A stretch of DNA of 64,000 nucleotides from Neobacillus driksii (lineage in GTDB: Bacteria > Bacillota > Bacilli > Bacillales > Cytobacillaceae). Every line of letters starts with the position of its first letter. Position 1 is the stretch's first letter. A model generated the notes under the pieces. That model saw nothing but the letters and a program-made list of their open reading frames with translations, did not search any database and was not told the DNA's origin. Where the stretch lies: the NCBI RefSeq assembly GCF_013409995.1, contig NZ_JACCBX010000010.1, positions 186,001-250,000 of the forward strand, in the 5' to 3' direction. The position numbers and the translations under genes are program-made. Of the stretch, positions 1 through 8,198 are shown piece by piece.

Positions 1-1
1 G

Positions 2-712
2 GCAAATGCCCTCTCACAAGGACTATTACGGGAATTGTCGGCTGTACTAGACGAAATTGAACCTAATCGTGATATTAAGGTGATTGTCATTCATGGGGAA
101 GGGCGTTTCTTCTCAGCAGGTGCTGATATTAAAGAATTCACGACCGTCTCATCTTCCGAAGGCTTTGCAAATCTTGGGAAATATGGACAAGATTTGTTTG
201 ATCGGATGGAGAAGTTTCCTAAACCTATCATTGCTGCTATTCATGGCGCGGCTCTGGGCGGGGGCTTGGAACTTGCCATGGCATGCCATATCCGTTTGGT
301 AGGAGAAAAGACCAAGCTTGGTCTTCCAGAACTGCAGCTTGGATTAATCCCTGGATTTGCTGGAACACAGCGTCTTCCGAAATATGTTGGAGTTGCACGT
401 GCAGCTGAAATGCTGTTCACGTCTGAGCCAATCACAGGATTGGAAGCGGTTCAATTTGGTCTGGCGAACCATGCGTATCCAGAAAATGATGTATTAGAAC
501 AAGCACTAAAATTAGCTGGTAAGATTACTAAAAAGAGCACAGGCTCATTAAAAGCCACCATTCAATTATTAAATTATGCAAAAAACGAAGAGTTTTACGA
601 AGGCTCTAAAAAGGAAGCAGAGTTGTTCGGAGAGATATTTGTTTCTCCTGATGCAAAAGAAGGCATTCAGGCCTTTATTGAAAAAAGGGAGCCAAATTTT
701 AAAGGTGAATAA
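2..712 (+). CDS. fadB: Enoyl-CoA hydratase (5' end outside window)
   Basis: Crotonase-family enoyl-CoA hydratase, which hydrates trans-2-enoyl-CoA in fatty acid beta-oxidation in the cytoplasm. The frame is open from the first complete codon (A-N-A-L-S-Q), so the start lies upstream of the window; about 236 residues are visible and perhaps 20 are missing. The oxyanion-hole segments SAGADIKEF and HGAALGGGLELA and the second catalytic-Glu segment PELQLGLIPG are present. It precedes etfB and etfA, the arrangement of the FadR-controlled fad operon of B. subtilis. A TTG at 35 lies inside the conserved domain and is not the true start. Confidence 0.93.
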   Translation, partial: ANALSQGLLRELSAVLDEIEPNRDIKVIVIHGEGRFFSAGADIKEFTTVSSSEGFANLGKYGQDLFDRMEKFPKPIIAAIHGAALGGGLELAMACHIRLVGEKTKLGLPELQLGLIPGFAGTQRLPKYVGVARAAEMLFTSEPITGLEAVQFGLANHAYPENDVLEQALKLAGKITKKSTGSLKATIQLLNYAKNEEFYEGSKKEAELFGEIFVSPDAKEGIQAFIEKREPNFKGE

Positions 713-802
713 CTTCTACATAGAAGTTAATGATATTTTTTTATGCTAAATTTTCTTAATCTTTAAAACAAAAAAAATCTTTGCATTAATAGGAGGGAAA
801 TC

Positions 803-1576
803 ATGAACATTTTTGTACTATTAAAAAGAACGTTTGATACGGAAGAAAAGATTACTATTTCTGGCGGAAAAATCAACGAGGATGGTGCTGAATTTATCAT
901 CAATCCTTACGATGAATATGCAGTTGAAGAAGCCATTCAGGTCCGCGACGCAAATGGCGGAGAGGTAACCGTTATTTCAGTAGGAACGGAAGAGGCTGAA
1001 AAGCAATTGCGCACAGCACTTGCTATGGGAGCTGACAAAGCAGTGTTAATCAATACTGAAGAGACGAGCGAAAACGGCGATCAATTCACAACTTCTAAAA
1101 TCATTGCTGAATACCTTAAGGATAAGGAAGCAGATCTTATTATCGGTGGAAATGTAGCAATTGATGGCGGTTCTGGTCAAGTAGGTCCACGTGTGGCTGA
1201 ATTGTTAAACATTCCTTATGTTACGACCATTACTAAGCTTGAAATCGATGGAACAAATGTAACCGTTACCCGTGACGTTGAAGGGGATTCTGAAATTATT
1301 GAAACAAGTCTGCCATTATTGGTAACAGCTCAGCAAGGTTTGAATGAACCTCGTTATCCATCTTTACCAGGTATTATGAAGGCAAAGAAAAAGCCGCTTG
1401 AAGAACTAGAATTAGATGATTTAGACCTTGAAGAAGATGATGTTGAAGCCAAAACAAAAACAATTGAAATATATTTGCCAGCTAAAAAGGAAGCAGGAAA
1501 AGTGTTGTCTGGAGAATTAAATGATCAAGTAAAAGAACTCGTTCACCTTCTTCATACGGAAGCAAAAGTAGTTTAA
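803..1576 (+). CDS. etfB: Electron transfer flavoprotein beta subunit
   Basis: Beta subunit of the heterodimeric electron transfer flavoprotein, which takes electrons from acyl-CoA dehydrogenases in beta-oxidation and passes them towards the quinone pool. At 257 residues it has the usual family length, with the conserved AMGADKAVLI and GGNVAIDGGSGQVGP segments that form the nucleotide-binding region. A strong ribosome site (AGGAGGG, 791-797) precedes the ATG. It lies 90 bp after fadB and 59 bp before etfA, consistent with one operon. Confidence 0.96.
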   Translation: MNIFVLLKRTFDTEEKITISGGKINEDGAEFIINPYDEYAVEEAIQVRDANGGEVTVISVGTEEAEKQLRTALAMGADKAVLINTEETSENGDQFTTSKIIAEYLKDKEADLIIGGNVAIDGGSGQVGPRVAELLNIPYVTTITKLEIDGTNVTVTRDVEGDSEIIETSLPLLVTAQQGLNEPRYPSLPGIMKAKKKPLEELELDDLDLEEDDVEAKTKTIEIYLPAKKEAGKVLSGELNDQVKELVHLLHTEAKVV

Positions 1577-1635
1577 TTGTAAATGCACGAAATCACTCAG
1601 AATAGCCAAAAATGATTTGCAGGAGGGGTAAAGGA

Positions 1636-2613
1636 ATGACTAGAAAAGTATTAGTATTAGCGGAAACGCGTGACGGTTCTTTACGTAATGTTTCATTCGA
1701 AGCAATTGCTGCAGCGAAAACAGTAGCTGAAGGCGGAGAAGTAGTTGGTGTTTTAATCGGTGAAAATGTTAGCGCTTTAGGAGCGGAATTAGTTCAATTC
1801 GGTGCCGACCGCGTTGTTGTTGTGGAGGATGAAAAGTTAAAGCAATATACATCCGATGGTTACGCACAAGGATTACTTGCTGTACTTGAAAAAGAAAGCC
1901 CAGAAGGTTTAGTTTTCGGACATACTTCACTAGGAAAGGACCTGTCTCCAAGAATTGCAGCTAAGCTATCATCAGGCTTAATTTCGGACGCAACTGCTGT
2001 TGAAGTTGCTGGTGGAAATGTTGTCTTCACAAGACCAATCTATTCTGGTAAGGCGTTTGAAAAGAAAATCGTGACGGACGGGTTGATTTTTGCAACGGTA
2101 AGACCAAATAACATTGCACCTCTTGCCAAGGATGAAAGCAGAACAGGTGAGGTTGCCGCCTTATCGGTTGAAATTAAAGATCTTCGTGCAATTATCAAAG
2201 AAGTTGTTAGAAAAGCGAGTGAAGGCGTAGATTTAAGTGAAGCCAAAGTCGTAATCTCTGGCGGACGCGGTGTCAAGAGTGCAGAAGGCTTCGAACCACT
2301 TAAGGAATTAGCGAATGTACTAGGCGGCGCAGTTGGTGCATCCCGTGGTGCATGTGACGCGGACTATTGTGACTACTCTTTACAAATCGGTCAAACTGGA
2401 AAAGTGGTAACACCAGACCTATACATTGCTTGCGGAATTTCTGGAGCAATCCAGCACTTAGCAGGGATGTCTAACTCTAAAGTAATCGTGGCGATCAATA
2501 AAGATCCAGAGGCAAATATCTTTAAAGTAGCGGATTACGGAATTGTCGGGGATCTATTTGAAGTAGTACCACTTTTAACCGAAGAGTTTAAAAAAATTAA
2601 AGTTCACTCATAA
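1636..2613 (+). CDS. etfA: Electron transfer flavoprotein alpha subunit
   Basis: FAD-binding alpha subunit of the electron transfer flavoprotein, partner of EtfB. The C-terminal FAD domain is recognisable by SGGRGVKSAEGFEPL, GASRGACDADY, QIGQTGKVVTPDLYIACGIS and AIQHLAGM. The ATG at 1636 is chosen rather than an upstream in-frame codon at 1612, because AGGAGGGG at 1621-1628 lies at the right distance and the protein then begins MTRKVLVLAE, typical of the family; the product has 325 residues. It closes the fad-etf operon. Confidence 0.96.
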   Translation: MTRKVLVLAETRDGSLRNVSFEAIAAAKTVAEGGEVVGVLIGENVSALGAELVQFGADRVVVVEDEKLKQYTSDGYAQGLLAVLEKESPEGLVFGHTSLGKDLSPRIAAKLSSGLISDATAVEVAGGNVVFTRPIYSGKAFEKKIVTDGLIFATVRPNNIAPLAKDESRTGEVAALSVEIKDLRAIIKEVVRKASEGVDLSEAKVVISGGRGVKSAEGFEPLKELANVLGGAVGASRGACDADYCDYSLQIGQTGKVVTPDLYIACGISGAIQHLAGMSNSKVIVAINKDPEANIFKVADYGIVGDLFEVVPLLTEEFKKIKVHS

Positions 2614-2620
2614 TATATAG

Positions 2621-2652
2621 GGCGAGCAGTGGCAAACTGTTCGCCTTATTAC
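2621..2652 (+). terminator. Terminator-like hairpin after etfA
   Basis: GGCGAGCAGT (2621-2630) pairs with ACTGTTCGCC (2636-2645) around a 5-nt loop and is followed by TTATTAC. The tail is poor in U, so termination may be incomplete. Confidence 0.6.
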
Positions 2653-2710
2653 ATATAATCAGCCAGAATATGAAACGTTTTTTAGGGAAAATTACATCCG
2701 AGACAGATTA

Positions 2711-2740
2711 TTAGCATGATGGTTTAAACAATGCTATACT
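2711..2740 (+). promoter_or_regulatory. Sigma-A promoter of trxA
   Basis: A -35-like TTAGCA (2711-2716) and TATACT (2735-2740) are separated by 18 bp, with an extended TGC directly before the -10. It lies about 40 bp upstream of the trxA start. Confidence 0.6.
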
Positions 2741-2779
2741 TTCGTTAGAAATTAGTATTTATTTAGGAGGCATAAACAA

Positions 2780-3094
2780 ATGGCTATTTCAAATGTAACC
2801 GATGCAAATTTTTCTGCTGAAACAGGCTCTGGTCTAGTTCTTGCAGATTTCTGGGCTCCATGGTGTGGACCTTGTAAAATGATCGCTCCTGTTCTTGAAG
2901 AAATTGATTCAGAAATGGGCGACAAAGTGAAAATCGTTAAATTAGATGTAGACGATAACCAAGAAACTGCTGCTAAATACGGCGTAATGAGTATCCCTAC
3001 ATTACTTGTTTTCAAAAACGGCGAAGTAGTTGACAAAGTAGTCGGCTTCCAGCCAAAAGACGCTTTAGCTGGTGTGTTAGAAAAGCACGTTTAA
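2780..3094 (+). CDS. trxA: Thioredoxin
   Basis: Cytoplasmic thioredoxin of 104 residues, the general dithiol reductant for ribonucleotide reductase, methionine sulfoxide reductase and other disulfide substrates. The redox motif WCGPC (C29, C32) and the cis-proline segment SIPTLL are present. RBS AGGAGG lies just before the ATG. Own promoter upstream and strong terminator downstream, so it is probably a single-gene transcript between fad-etf and uvrC, as in B. subtilis. Confidence 0.98.
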   Translation: MAISNVTDANFSAETGSGLVLADFWAPWCGPCKMIAPVLEEIDSEMGDKVKIVKLDVDDNQETAAKYGVMSIPTLLVFKNGEVVDKVVGFQPKDALAGVLEKHV

Positions 3095-3103
3095 AGCATA
3101 GAT

Positions 3104-3139
3104 AACCTTAGCTAGGATATTTCTAGCTAAGGTTTTTTA
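3104..3139 (+). terminator. Rho-independent terminator of trxA
   Basis: A 12-bp perfect stem, AACCTTAGCTAG (3104-3115) with CTAGCTAAGGTT (3123-3134), a 7-nt loop, then a T run. Confidence 0.93.
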
Positions 3140-3225
3140 TTTGGAAAAGACATTTACTTTTCTTATTCACTAGTTTGTTTTAAAATTTATAAGTATAAAT
3201 TAAAGACGGAGAGGAGCAGCTTGAA

Positions 3226-4998
3226 ATGAATGAGACTATCAAACAAAAATTAACACTGCTGCCTGATCAGCCTGGCTGCTACTTGATGAAGGACCGTCAG
3301 GGAACGATCATTTACGTGGGGAAAGCAAAAATACTAAAAAATCGTGTACGGTCCTATTTTACCGGGTCACATGATGGTAAAACTCTAAGGCTCGTCAACG
3401 AGATTGAGGACTTTGAATATATTGTCACCTCATCCAATATCGAAGCATTGTTACTCGAATTAAATTTAATTAAAAAATACGATCCTAAATATAATGTAAT
3501 GCTGAAAGATGACAAAACCTATCCGTTTATTAAATTGACTGCGGAGAGACATCCGAAACTCATCATTACAAGAAAAGTAAAAAAGGATAAAGGTAAGTAC
3601 TTTGGTCCTTATCCTAACGTCATGGCGGCGAATGAAACGAAAAAGCTGTTAGACAGAATCTATCCATTACGAAAATGCTCAACCCTTCCAGACAGGGTTT
3701 GTTTATATTACCATTTAGGCCAGTGCCTGGCACCATGTGTAAATGAAGTACACGAAGAGCAATACAAGCAAATGACCGATGAAATTACCCGCTTTCTTAA
3801 TGGTGGATTTAAAGAGATTAAGAAAGAACTAACGGAAAAAATGACCAGTGCTTCTGAGGAATTGGATTTTGAGCGTGCAAAGGAATTCCGCGATAAGATT
3901 ATTCATATTGAAACCATTATGGAAAAGCAAAAAATCACGATGACAGATTTTACAGATCGTGATGTGTTTGGCTACGCTGTCGATAAAGGTTGGATGTGTG
4001 TTCAAGTATTCTTTGTACGCCAAGGAAAATTAATTGAACGTGACGTTTCCATGTTCCCTATCTACAACGTGCCAGAAGAAGAAATTCTTACCTTCCTAGG
4101 TCAATTTTACGAAAAATCCAATCATATTAAGCCGAAGGAAATTCTAATACAGGATGAAATTGATTTGAATCTCGCAGAACAGCTGCTTCAAGTAAAAGTC
4201 CTAAAACCTCAGCGTGGTCAGAAAAAAGATTTAATTAAAATGGCAATCAAAAATGCAAAAATAGCATTGAATGAGAAATTTTCACTGATCGAAAAGGATG
4301 AGGTAAGGACGATCAAGGCTGTCGAAAATCTTGGCGAGCTTATGGGTATTTATACCCCACACCGAATTGAGTCTTTCGATAACTCTAATATTCAAGGGAC
4401 CGATCCTGTATCTGCGATGGTGGTCTTTATCGACGGGAAACCAAATAAGCGTGAATATCGAAAGTATAAGATTAAATCTGTTAAGGGTCCGGATGATTAT
4501 GAATCGATGCGTGAAGTAACAAGAAGAAGATATTCTAGGGCGTTAAAAGAGGAACTGCCGCTGCCGGACCTCATTATTATTGATGGAGGAAAAGGACATG
4601 TGGAGGCTGTTAGAGATGTCCTGGAAAACGAGCTTGGCTTAGATATTCCTTTGGCTGGTTTGGTGAAGGATGATAAGCACAAGACTTCTCAGTTGTTATA
4701 TGGCAATCCTCTACAAATTATCCCGCTTGGGAGAAACAGCCAAGAGTTTTATTTATTACAAAGGATTCAAGATGAGGTTCACCGGTTTGCAATTACCTTT
4801 CATCGTCAGACCCGAGGTAAAAGTGCGTTTCAATCACTGTTGGACGACATACCAGGTGTCGGTGAAAAACGTAAAAAACAGCTATTAAAGGAATTTGGTT
4901 CCGTTAAGAAAATGAAGGAAGCGACATTTGAAGAGTTTAGAGCCATTGGAATTCCCGCTCCTGTGGCGGAGGAATTAATTAAAAAACTTCAATCATAG
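3226..4998 (+). CDS. uvrC: UvrABC system protein C (excinuclease subunit)
   Basis: Nuclease subunit of UvrABC nucleotide excision repair; it incises the damaged strand on both sides of the lesion. The 590-residue product has the full domain set: N-terminal GIY-YIG nuclease (GCYLMKD, IIYVGKAK; residues 15-95), a UVR helical hairpin for UvrB binding (about 200-235, ELDFERAKEFRDKI), the RNase H-like endonuclease half (about 380-540, ESFDNSN, IIIDGGKGH) and C-terminal helix-hairpin-helix motifs (IPGVGEKRKKQLL). Start ATG 3226 follows a GGAGAGGAG site. Confidence 0.98.
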   Translation: MNETIKQKLTLLPDQPGCYLMKDRQGTIIYVGKAKILKNRVRSYFTGSHDGKTLRLVNEIEDFEYIVTSSNIEALLLELNLIKKYDPKYNVMLKDDKTYPFIKLTAERHPKLIITRKVKKDKGKYFGPYPNVMAANETKKLLDRIYPLRKCSTLPDRVCLYYHLGQCLAPCVNEVHEEQYKQMTDEITRFLNGGFKEIKKELTEKMTSASEELDFERAKEFRDKIIHIETIMEKQKITMTDFTDRDVFGYAVDKGWMCVQVFFVRQGKLIERDVSMFPIYNVPEEEILTFLGQFYEKSNHIKPKEILIQDEIDLNLAEQLLQVKVLKPQRGQKKDLIKMAIKNAKIALNEKFSLIEKDEVRTIKAVENLGELMGIYTPHRIESFDNSNIQGTDPVSAMVVFIDGKPNKREYRKYKIKSVKGPDDYESMREVTRRRYSRALKEELPLPDLIIIDGGKGHVEAVRDVLENELGLDIPLAGLVKDDKHKTSQLLYGNPLQIIPLGRNSQEFYLLQRIQDEVHRFAITFHRQTRGKSAFQSLLDDIPGVGEKRKKQLLKEFGSVKKMKEATFEEFRAIGIPAPVAEELIKKLQS

Positions 4999-5001
4999 TG
5001 A

Positions 5002-5030
5002 TTGTCAGAAAAATGCCGCTATGCTATAAT
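5002..5030 (+). promoter_or_regulatory. Sigma-A promoter of the lysine riboswitch and lysC
   Basis: TTGTCA (5002-5007), 17 bp, TATAAT (5025-5030) with an extended TGC. A near-consensus promoter placed about 40 bp before the L-box. Confidence 0.85.
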
Positions 5031-5067
5031 GAGTGAAAATTATATTACTATCACTTTTTAATACTAA

Positions 5068-5310
5068 AGTGAAGGTAGAGGTGCGAGCTTCAATAGTAGT
5101 GATTCGGAGAAGGATGAGCTTCGGAGATGAATCATGAAAGGGGATGTTCGCCGAAGTGAAGAAAGTCTCATTTCTTTCTTTGCTGGTCTTGCATTTAATA
5201 AATGCCGGATTGTCAAGGCTAAATGCCTTGGAGAGCTATCTTACATTGTAGACGCAGAATTTTTTTGTGTATTCAAGCAATGAGATGCCCTCTCATTGCT
5301 TTTTTATTTT
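5068..5310 (+). ncRNA. Lysine riboswitch (L-box) with terminator
   Basis: The 367-bp gap between uvrC and lysC holds a lysine riboswitch. Characteristic L-box segments are GAGGTGCGAGCTTCAATAGTA near 5078, the GGATGAGCTTCGGAGATGAATC hairpin region, GGGGATGTTCGCCGAAGTGAA and CTTGCATTTAATAAATGCCGGATTGTCAAGGC, ending near 5250. It is followed by an intrinsic terminator: AAGCAATGAGA (5275-5285) with TCTCATTGCTT (5291-5301) and a T run. The family mechanism is that lysine binding favours the terminator and switches off aspartokinase expression. Boundaries of the aptamer are approximate. Confidence 0.92.
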
Positions 5311-5365
5311 TTTGCGGGGAAACATATAATGATAGCTAAACCTATAACTGAAAGCAGGGGAAAAG

Positions 5366-6589
5366 ATGGGTTTAATTGTACAAAAGTTTGGCGGTACTTC
5401 GGTTGGAAGTGTAGAAAGAATTCTAAATGTAGCACAAAGAGTAAAAGATGAAACCGATCAAGGGAATCAGGTTGTAGTGGTTGTTTCGGCAATGGGGAAA
5501 TCCACTGATCAACTTGTGGATCTGGCAAAAGAAATTTCCGCAGCTCCCAACAAACGGGACATGGATATGCTGTTAAGTACAGGAGAACAAGTGACAATTG
5601 CCTTATTGTCAATGGCTCTAAATGAACAGAATCTTCCTGCTGTTTCGTTTACAGGATGGCAGGCAGGAATTGTTACGGAACCAGTTCATGGAAATGCCCG
5701 CATTACGACCATTAATACAGAAACGGTAAAAAATCAGCTTGCTGCCGGTAAAGTGGTAATTGTGGCAGGTTTCCAGGGGATTACAGAAGATGGGGAGATT
5801 ACAACTCTTGGTCGAGGCGGTTCAGATACAACTGCGGTGGCACTCGCGGCTGCACTAAATGCAGATAAATGTGATATTTATACTGATGTTACGGGTGTAT
5901 TCACCACAGACCCTAGATATGTGAAGAGTGCGCGTAAATTACAGTCTGTGTCTTATGATGAAATGCTCGAGCTGGCGAATTTAGGTGCAGGAGTATTACA
6001 TCCAAGAGCTGTAGAATTTGCGAAAAACTATCAAGTCAAACTTGAGGTTCGCTCAAGTATGGAGAGAGTAGAAGGAACAGTAATTGAGGAGGAAGCATCA
6101 ATGGAACAAAACCTTGTAGTCCGTGGAGTGGCATTTGAAGATGAAATCACAAAGGTGAGTGTATTAGGACTTGCCAATTCTCTAACAAGTTTATCAACGA
6201 TTTTTACAACCTTAGCTGAGAACCATCTGAACGTAGATATTATTGTTCAAAGCACAACAGAAGCAGAAACAGCAAATCTTGCTTTTTCCATTAAAACGCA
6301 GGACCTTATGGAAACATTAAATGTCCTTGAAAACAGCAAAGATGTTCTCAACTATGAACAGCTCGACGCTGAAAATAAACTGGCAAAAGTATCGATTGTT
6401 GGATCCGGTATGATTTCAAACCCAGGAGTAGCAGCGAAGATGTTTGAAGTACTAGCGGCAAACGAGATTCAAATTAAAATGGTCAGCACCTCAGAAATCA
6501 AAGTTTCAGCAGTAGTCGAAGAAAAACACATGCTGAAGGCAGTAGAAGTACTGCACCAAGCATTTGGTCTTTCTGCAGACAACCAATAA
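5366..6589 (+). CDS. lysC: Aspartokinase II (lysine-sensitive), alpha and beta subunits
   Basis: Aspartate kinase, first step of the pathway to lysine, diaminopimelate (cell wall and spore dipicolinate), threonine and methionine. The 407-residue alpha chain has the N-terminal kinase motif VQKFGGTSVGS, the TTLGRGGSDTTA segment, and two C-terminal ACT domains (about 260-400) for feedback control. Regulated by the lysine riboswitch upstream. As in B. subtilis, an internal start (see the next entry) would give a separate beta subunit made of the regulatory domains. Confidence 0.96.
   Translation: MGLIVQKFGGTSVGSVERILNVAQRVKDETDQGNQVVVVVSAMGKSTDQLVDLAKEISAAPNKRDMDMLLSTGEQVTIALLSMALNEQNLPAVSFTGWQAGIVTEPVHGNARITTINTETVKNQLAAGKVVIVAGFQGITEDGEITTLGRGGSDTTAVALAAALNADKCDIYTDVTGVFTTDPRYVKSARKLQSVSYDEMLELANLGAGVLHPRAVEFAKNYQVKLEVRSSMERVEGTVIEEEASMEQNLVVRGVAFEDEITKVSVLGLANSLTSLSTIFTTLAENHLNVDIIVQSTTEAETANLAFSIKTQDLMETLNVLENSKDVLNYEQLDAENKLAKVSIVGSGMISNPGVAAKMFEVLAANEIQIKMVSTSEIKVSAVVEEKHMLKAVEVLHQAFGLSADNQ
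6101..6589 (+). CDS. lysC: Aspartokinase II beta subunit from internal in-frame start
   Basis: An in-frame ATG at 6101 (product begins MEQNLVVRGVAF) is preceded by an excellent ribosome site, GAGGAGG at 6086-6092, inside the lysC coding region. The product would be a 162-residue chain of the two ACT domains. In B. subtilis the lysine-sensitive aspartokinase is an alpha2-beta2 enzyme with beta made from such an internal start; that it happens here is inferred from the conserved site. Confidence 0.75.
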   Translation: MEQNLVVRGVAFEDEITKVSVLGLANSLTSLSTIFTTLAENHLNVDIIVQSTTEAETANLAFSIKTQDLMETLNVLENSKDVLNYEQLDAENKLAKVSIVGSGMISNPGVAAKMFEVLAANEIQIKMVSTSEIKVSAVVEEKHMLKAVEVLHQAFGLSADNQ

Positions 6590-6593
6590 TAAA

Positions 6594-6630
6594 AAAAGCT
6601 TTCATCGGGAGTGCCTGATGAAAGCTTTTC
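6594..6630. terminator. Bidirectional terminator between lysC and yslB
   Basis: AAAAGCTTTCATC (6594-6606) pairs with GATGAAAGCTTTT (6617-6629) around a 10-nt loop, with A and T runs on the two sides, serving the convergent genes lysC and yslB. Confidence 0.9.
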
Positions 6631-6636
6631 TACATA

Positions 6637-7089
6637 CTAAAGTGTGTCTTTACGATCCCATTTGACGGTGAATAGGACTTTGTTGGCTTTTTTAACTGGG
6701 TGTTCGAAGGTCTCGGCGATGACTTGTTTTTGGAGTTCGATTTGTTGAGCGAGAAAGCCGGCTTCGATTTGGAAGAAATGTTCGGCTTTTGATTTGACTC
6801 GCGAAACGATTAACGGGCTGACAAGTTCAAATTCGATTTCATCCTTACGCTCCTTTATTAGTTCGAGCTGTCCCCACGAAGCTTTTGAGAAAAAATCGAT
6901 GATTTCATCAAGGCTGTTTAAAGGGTGGTTGCGAGCTAACCGTTTTCCGGCCCAGTAAAGGATTTCAGGTGTGTCTTTTCCTAAGATATCTGGCAGTATG
7001 AATTCTCGAATCAATTCATAACCAAACAATGAAATATTTCTTGGTTCTTTCGATTCTAGAGTAAGTTCAACGGCAGTACTTTCATTCAT
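6637..7089 (-). CDS. yslB: YslB family protein (DUF2507)
   Basis: A 150-residue protein of the YslB family, found between lysC and sdhC in Bacillus. Function is not established; the family is reported to have a V4R/heme-NO-binding-like fold, which is family knowledge and not visible here. Seen directly: the conserved segments FGYELIREFILPDILG and YWAGKRLAR, and a C-terminal part ending VKWDRKDTL. No membrane segments or signal peptide. A promoter on the reverse strand is plausible (TATAAT complement at 7116-7121, TTAACT complement at 7138-7143, 16-bp spacing). Confidence 0.85.
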   Translation of the reverse strand: MNESTAVELTLESKEPRNISLFGYELIREFILPDILGKDTPEILYWAGKRLARNHPLNSLDEIIDFFSKASWGQLELIKERKDEIEFELVSPLIVSRVKSKAEHFFQIEAGFLAQQIELQKQVIAETFEHPVKKANKVLFTVKWDRKDTL

Positions 7090-7143
7090 TTTGCTTCCCC
7101 TCTTTCTACCATTCTATTATATACAATTACGGCTTTAAGTTAA

Positions 7144-7391
7144 GAACACTTTTTATGAAATATAGTGTAAAGCGTTAGAGTGGTAAAGGATTGTTATTTT
7201 GCAATACGATAGCCTGTCTTTCATCATAATTATATTTCCCATTTATGAGAAGGGGCTATTGATAAAATTTAATTATTTACTGGATTGAATACAAGATAAT
7301 TCCATTTGCAAGACATAAAACTTTTAATTTATTATAATATCAATATATTTTAAAAATTTTATTTTTATGAAACTTTTGTGTATCCGTTTTC
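7144..7391. other. AT-rich intergenic region before the sdh promoter
   Basis: About 250 bp between the yslB and sdh promoters, very rich in A and T (especially 7320-7370), without an open frame, RNA fold or repeat that I can support. It may carry regulator sites for sdhCAB, but none is recognisable. Confidence 0.4.
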
Positions 7392-7420
7392 TTGACGCTA
7401 ATACCCGATGGGAGTAAAAT
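7392..7420 (+). promoter_or_regulatory. Sigma-A promoter of sdhCAB
   Basis: TTGACG (7392-7397), 17 bp, TAAAAT (7415-7420). The expected transcription start lies near 7427, inside a direct repeat of TTGTCACA (7425-7432 and 7436-7443). Confidence 0.8.
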
Positions 7421-7526
7421 GGACTTGTCACATTATTGTCACACTGGTGCTAAGTTATGAATTCTATTTAAAAACAATAGAGACAAAATGCTTAACATCA
7501 TTTTAAAAATTCAAGGGGGGTTAATA

Positions 7527-8135
7527 ATGGCGGGGAATCGTGAGTTTTTTAATCGAAGATTGCATTCTTTACTAGGGGTAATTCCAATAGGTTTATTCCT
7601 TGTGCAGCATCTAGTAGTCAACCATTTTGCTACAGGAGGGGCTGAGTCCTTTAACAAAGCTGCAGATTTTATGGGGAACCTTCCTTTTAGAATTGTTCTA
7701 GAAACAGTAGTTATTTATTTACCAATTTTATTTCATGCAATCTATGGCCTTTATATTGCTTTTACCGCAAAAAACAATGCCGGGAAATATGGATATTTCA
7801 GAAACTGGATGTTTTTACTACAGCGGGTATCAGGTGTCATTACGTTAATCTTTATCACATGGCACGTATGGCAAACTCGCGTTGCAGCAGCATTTGGTGC
7901 GCATGTTAACTATGACATGATGGCAGATATCTTTTCTTCACCATTCATGCTTGTTTTCTATTTGATTGGTGTAATTTCAACTATTTTCCACTTTGCAAAT
8001 GGTTTGTGGTCATTCTTGGTTAGCTGGGGTATTACAGTTTCCCCACGTTCACAAGTAATTTCTACATATTTCACTATTGGGGTTTTCATCGTCCTATCAA
8101 TTGTAGGAATTAGAGCAATCTTAGCTTTTGTTTAA
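7527..8135 (+). CDS. sdhC: Succinate dehydrogenase cytochrome b558 subunit
   Basis: Membrane anchor and di-haem cytochrome b558 of succinate:menaquinone oxidoreductase (complex II, Bacillus type). The 202-residue protein has five hydrophobic segments and membrane histidines in FNRRLHS, LVQHLVVNHF, LFHAIYGLY, ITWHVWQTR and IFHFANGLW, several of which ligate the haems in this family. Start ATG 7527 is preferred over the upstream 7488 codon because GGGGGGT at 7515-7521 is well spaced and the mature family start MAGNREFFNRRLHS follows. First gene of sdhCAB. Confidence 0.97.
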   Translation: MAGNREFFNRRLHSLLGVIPIGLFLVQHLVVNHFATGGAESFNKAADFMGNLPFRIVLETVVIYLPILFHAIYGLYIAFTAKNNAGKYGYFRNWMFLLQRVSGVITLIFITWHVWQTRVAAAFGAHVNYDMMADIFSSPFMLVFYLIGVISTIFHFANGLWSFLVSWGITVSPRSQVISTYFTIGVFIVLSIVGIRAILAFV

Positions 8136-8198
8136 AAAATTAACTTCATACTCTGTGTTGAAAAATATCGGATTTTTGGATTAAGGGAGTGAGTCACA

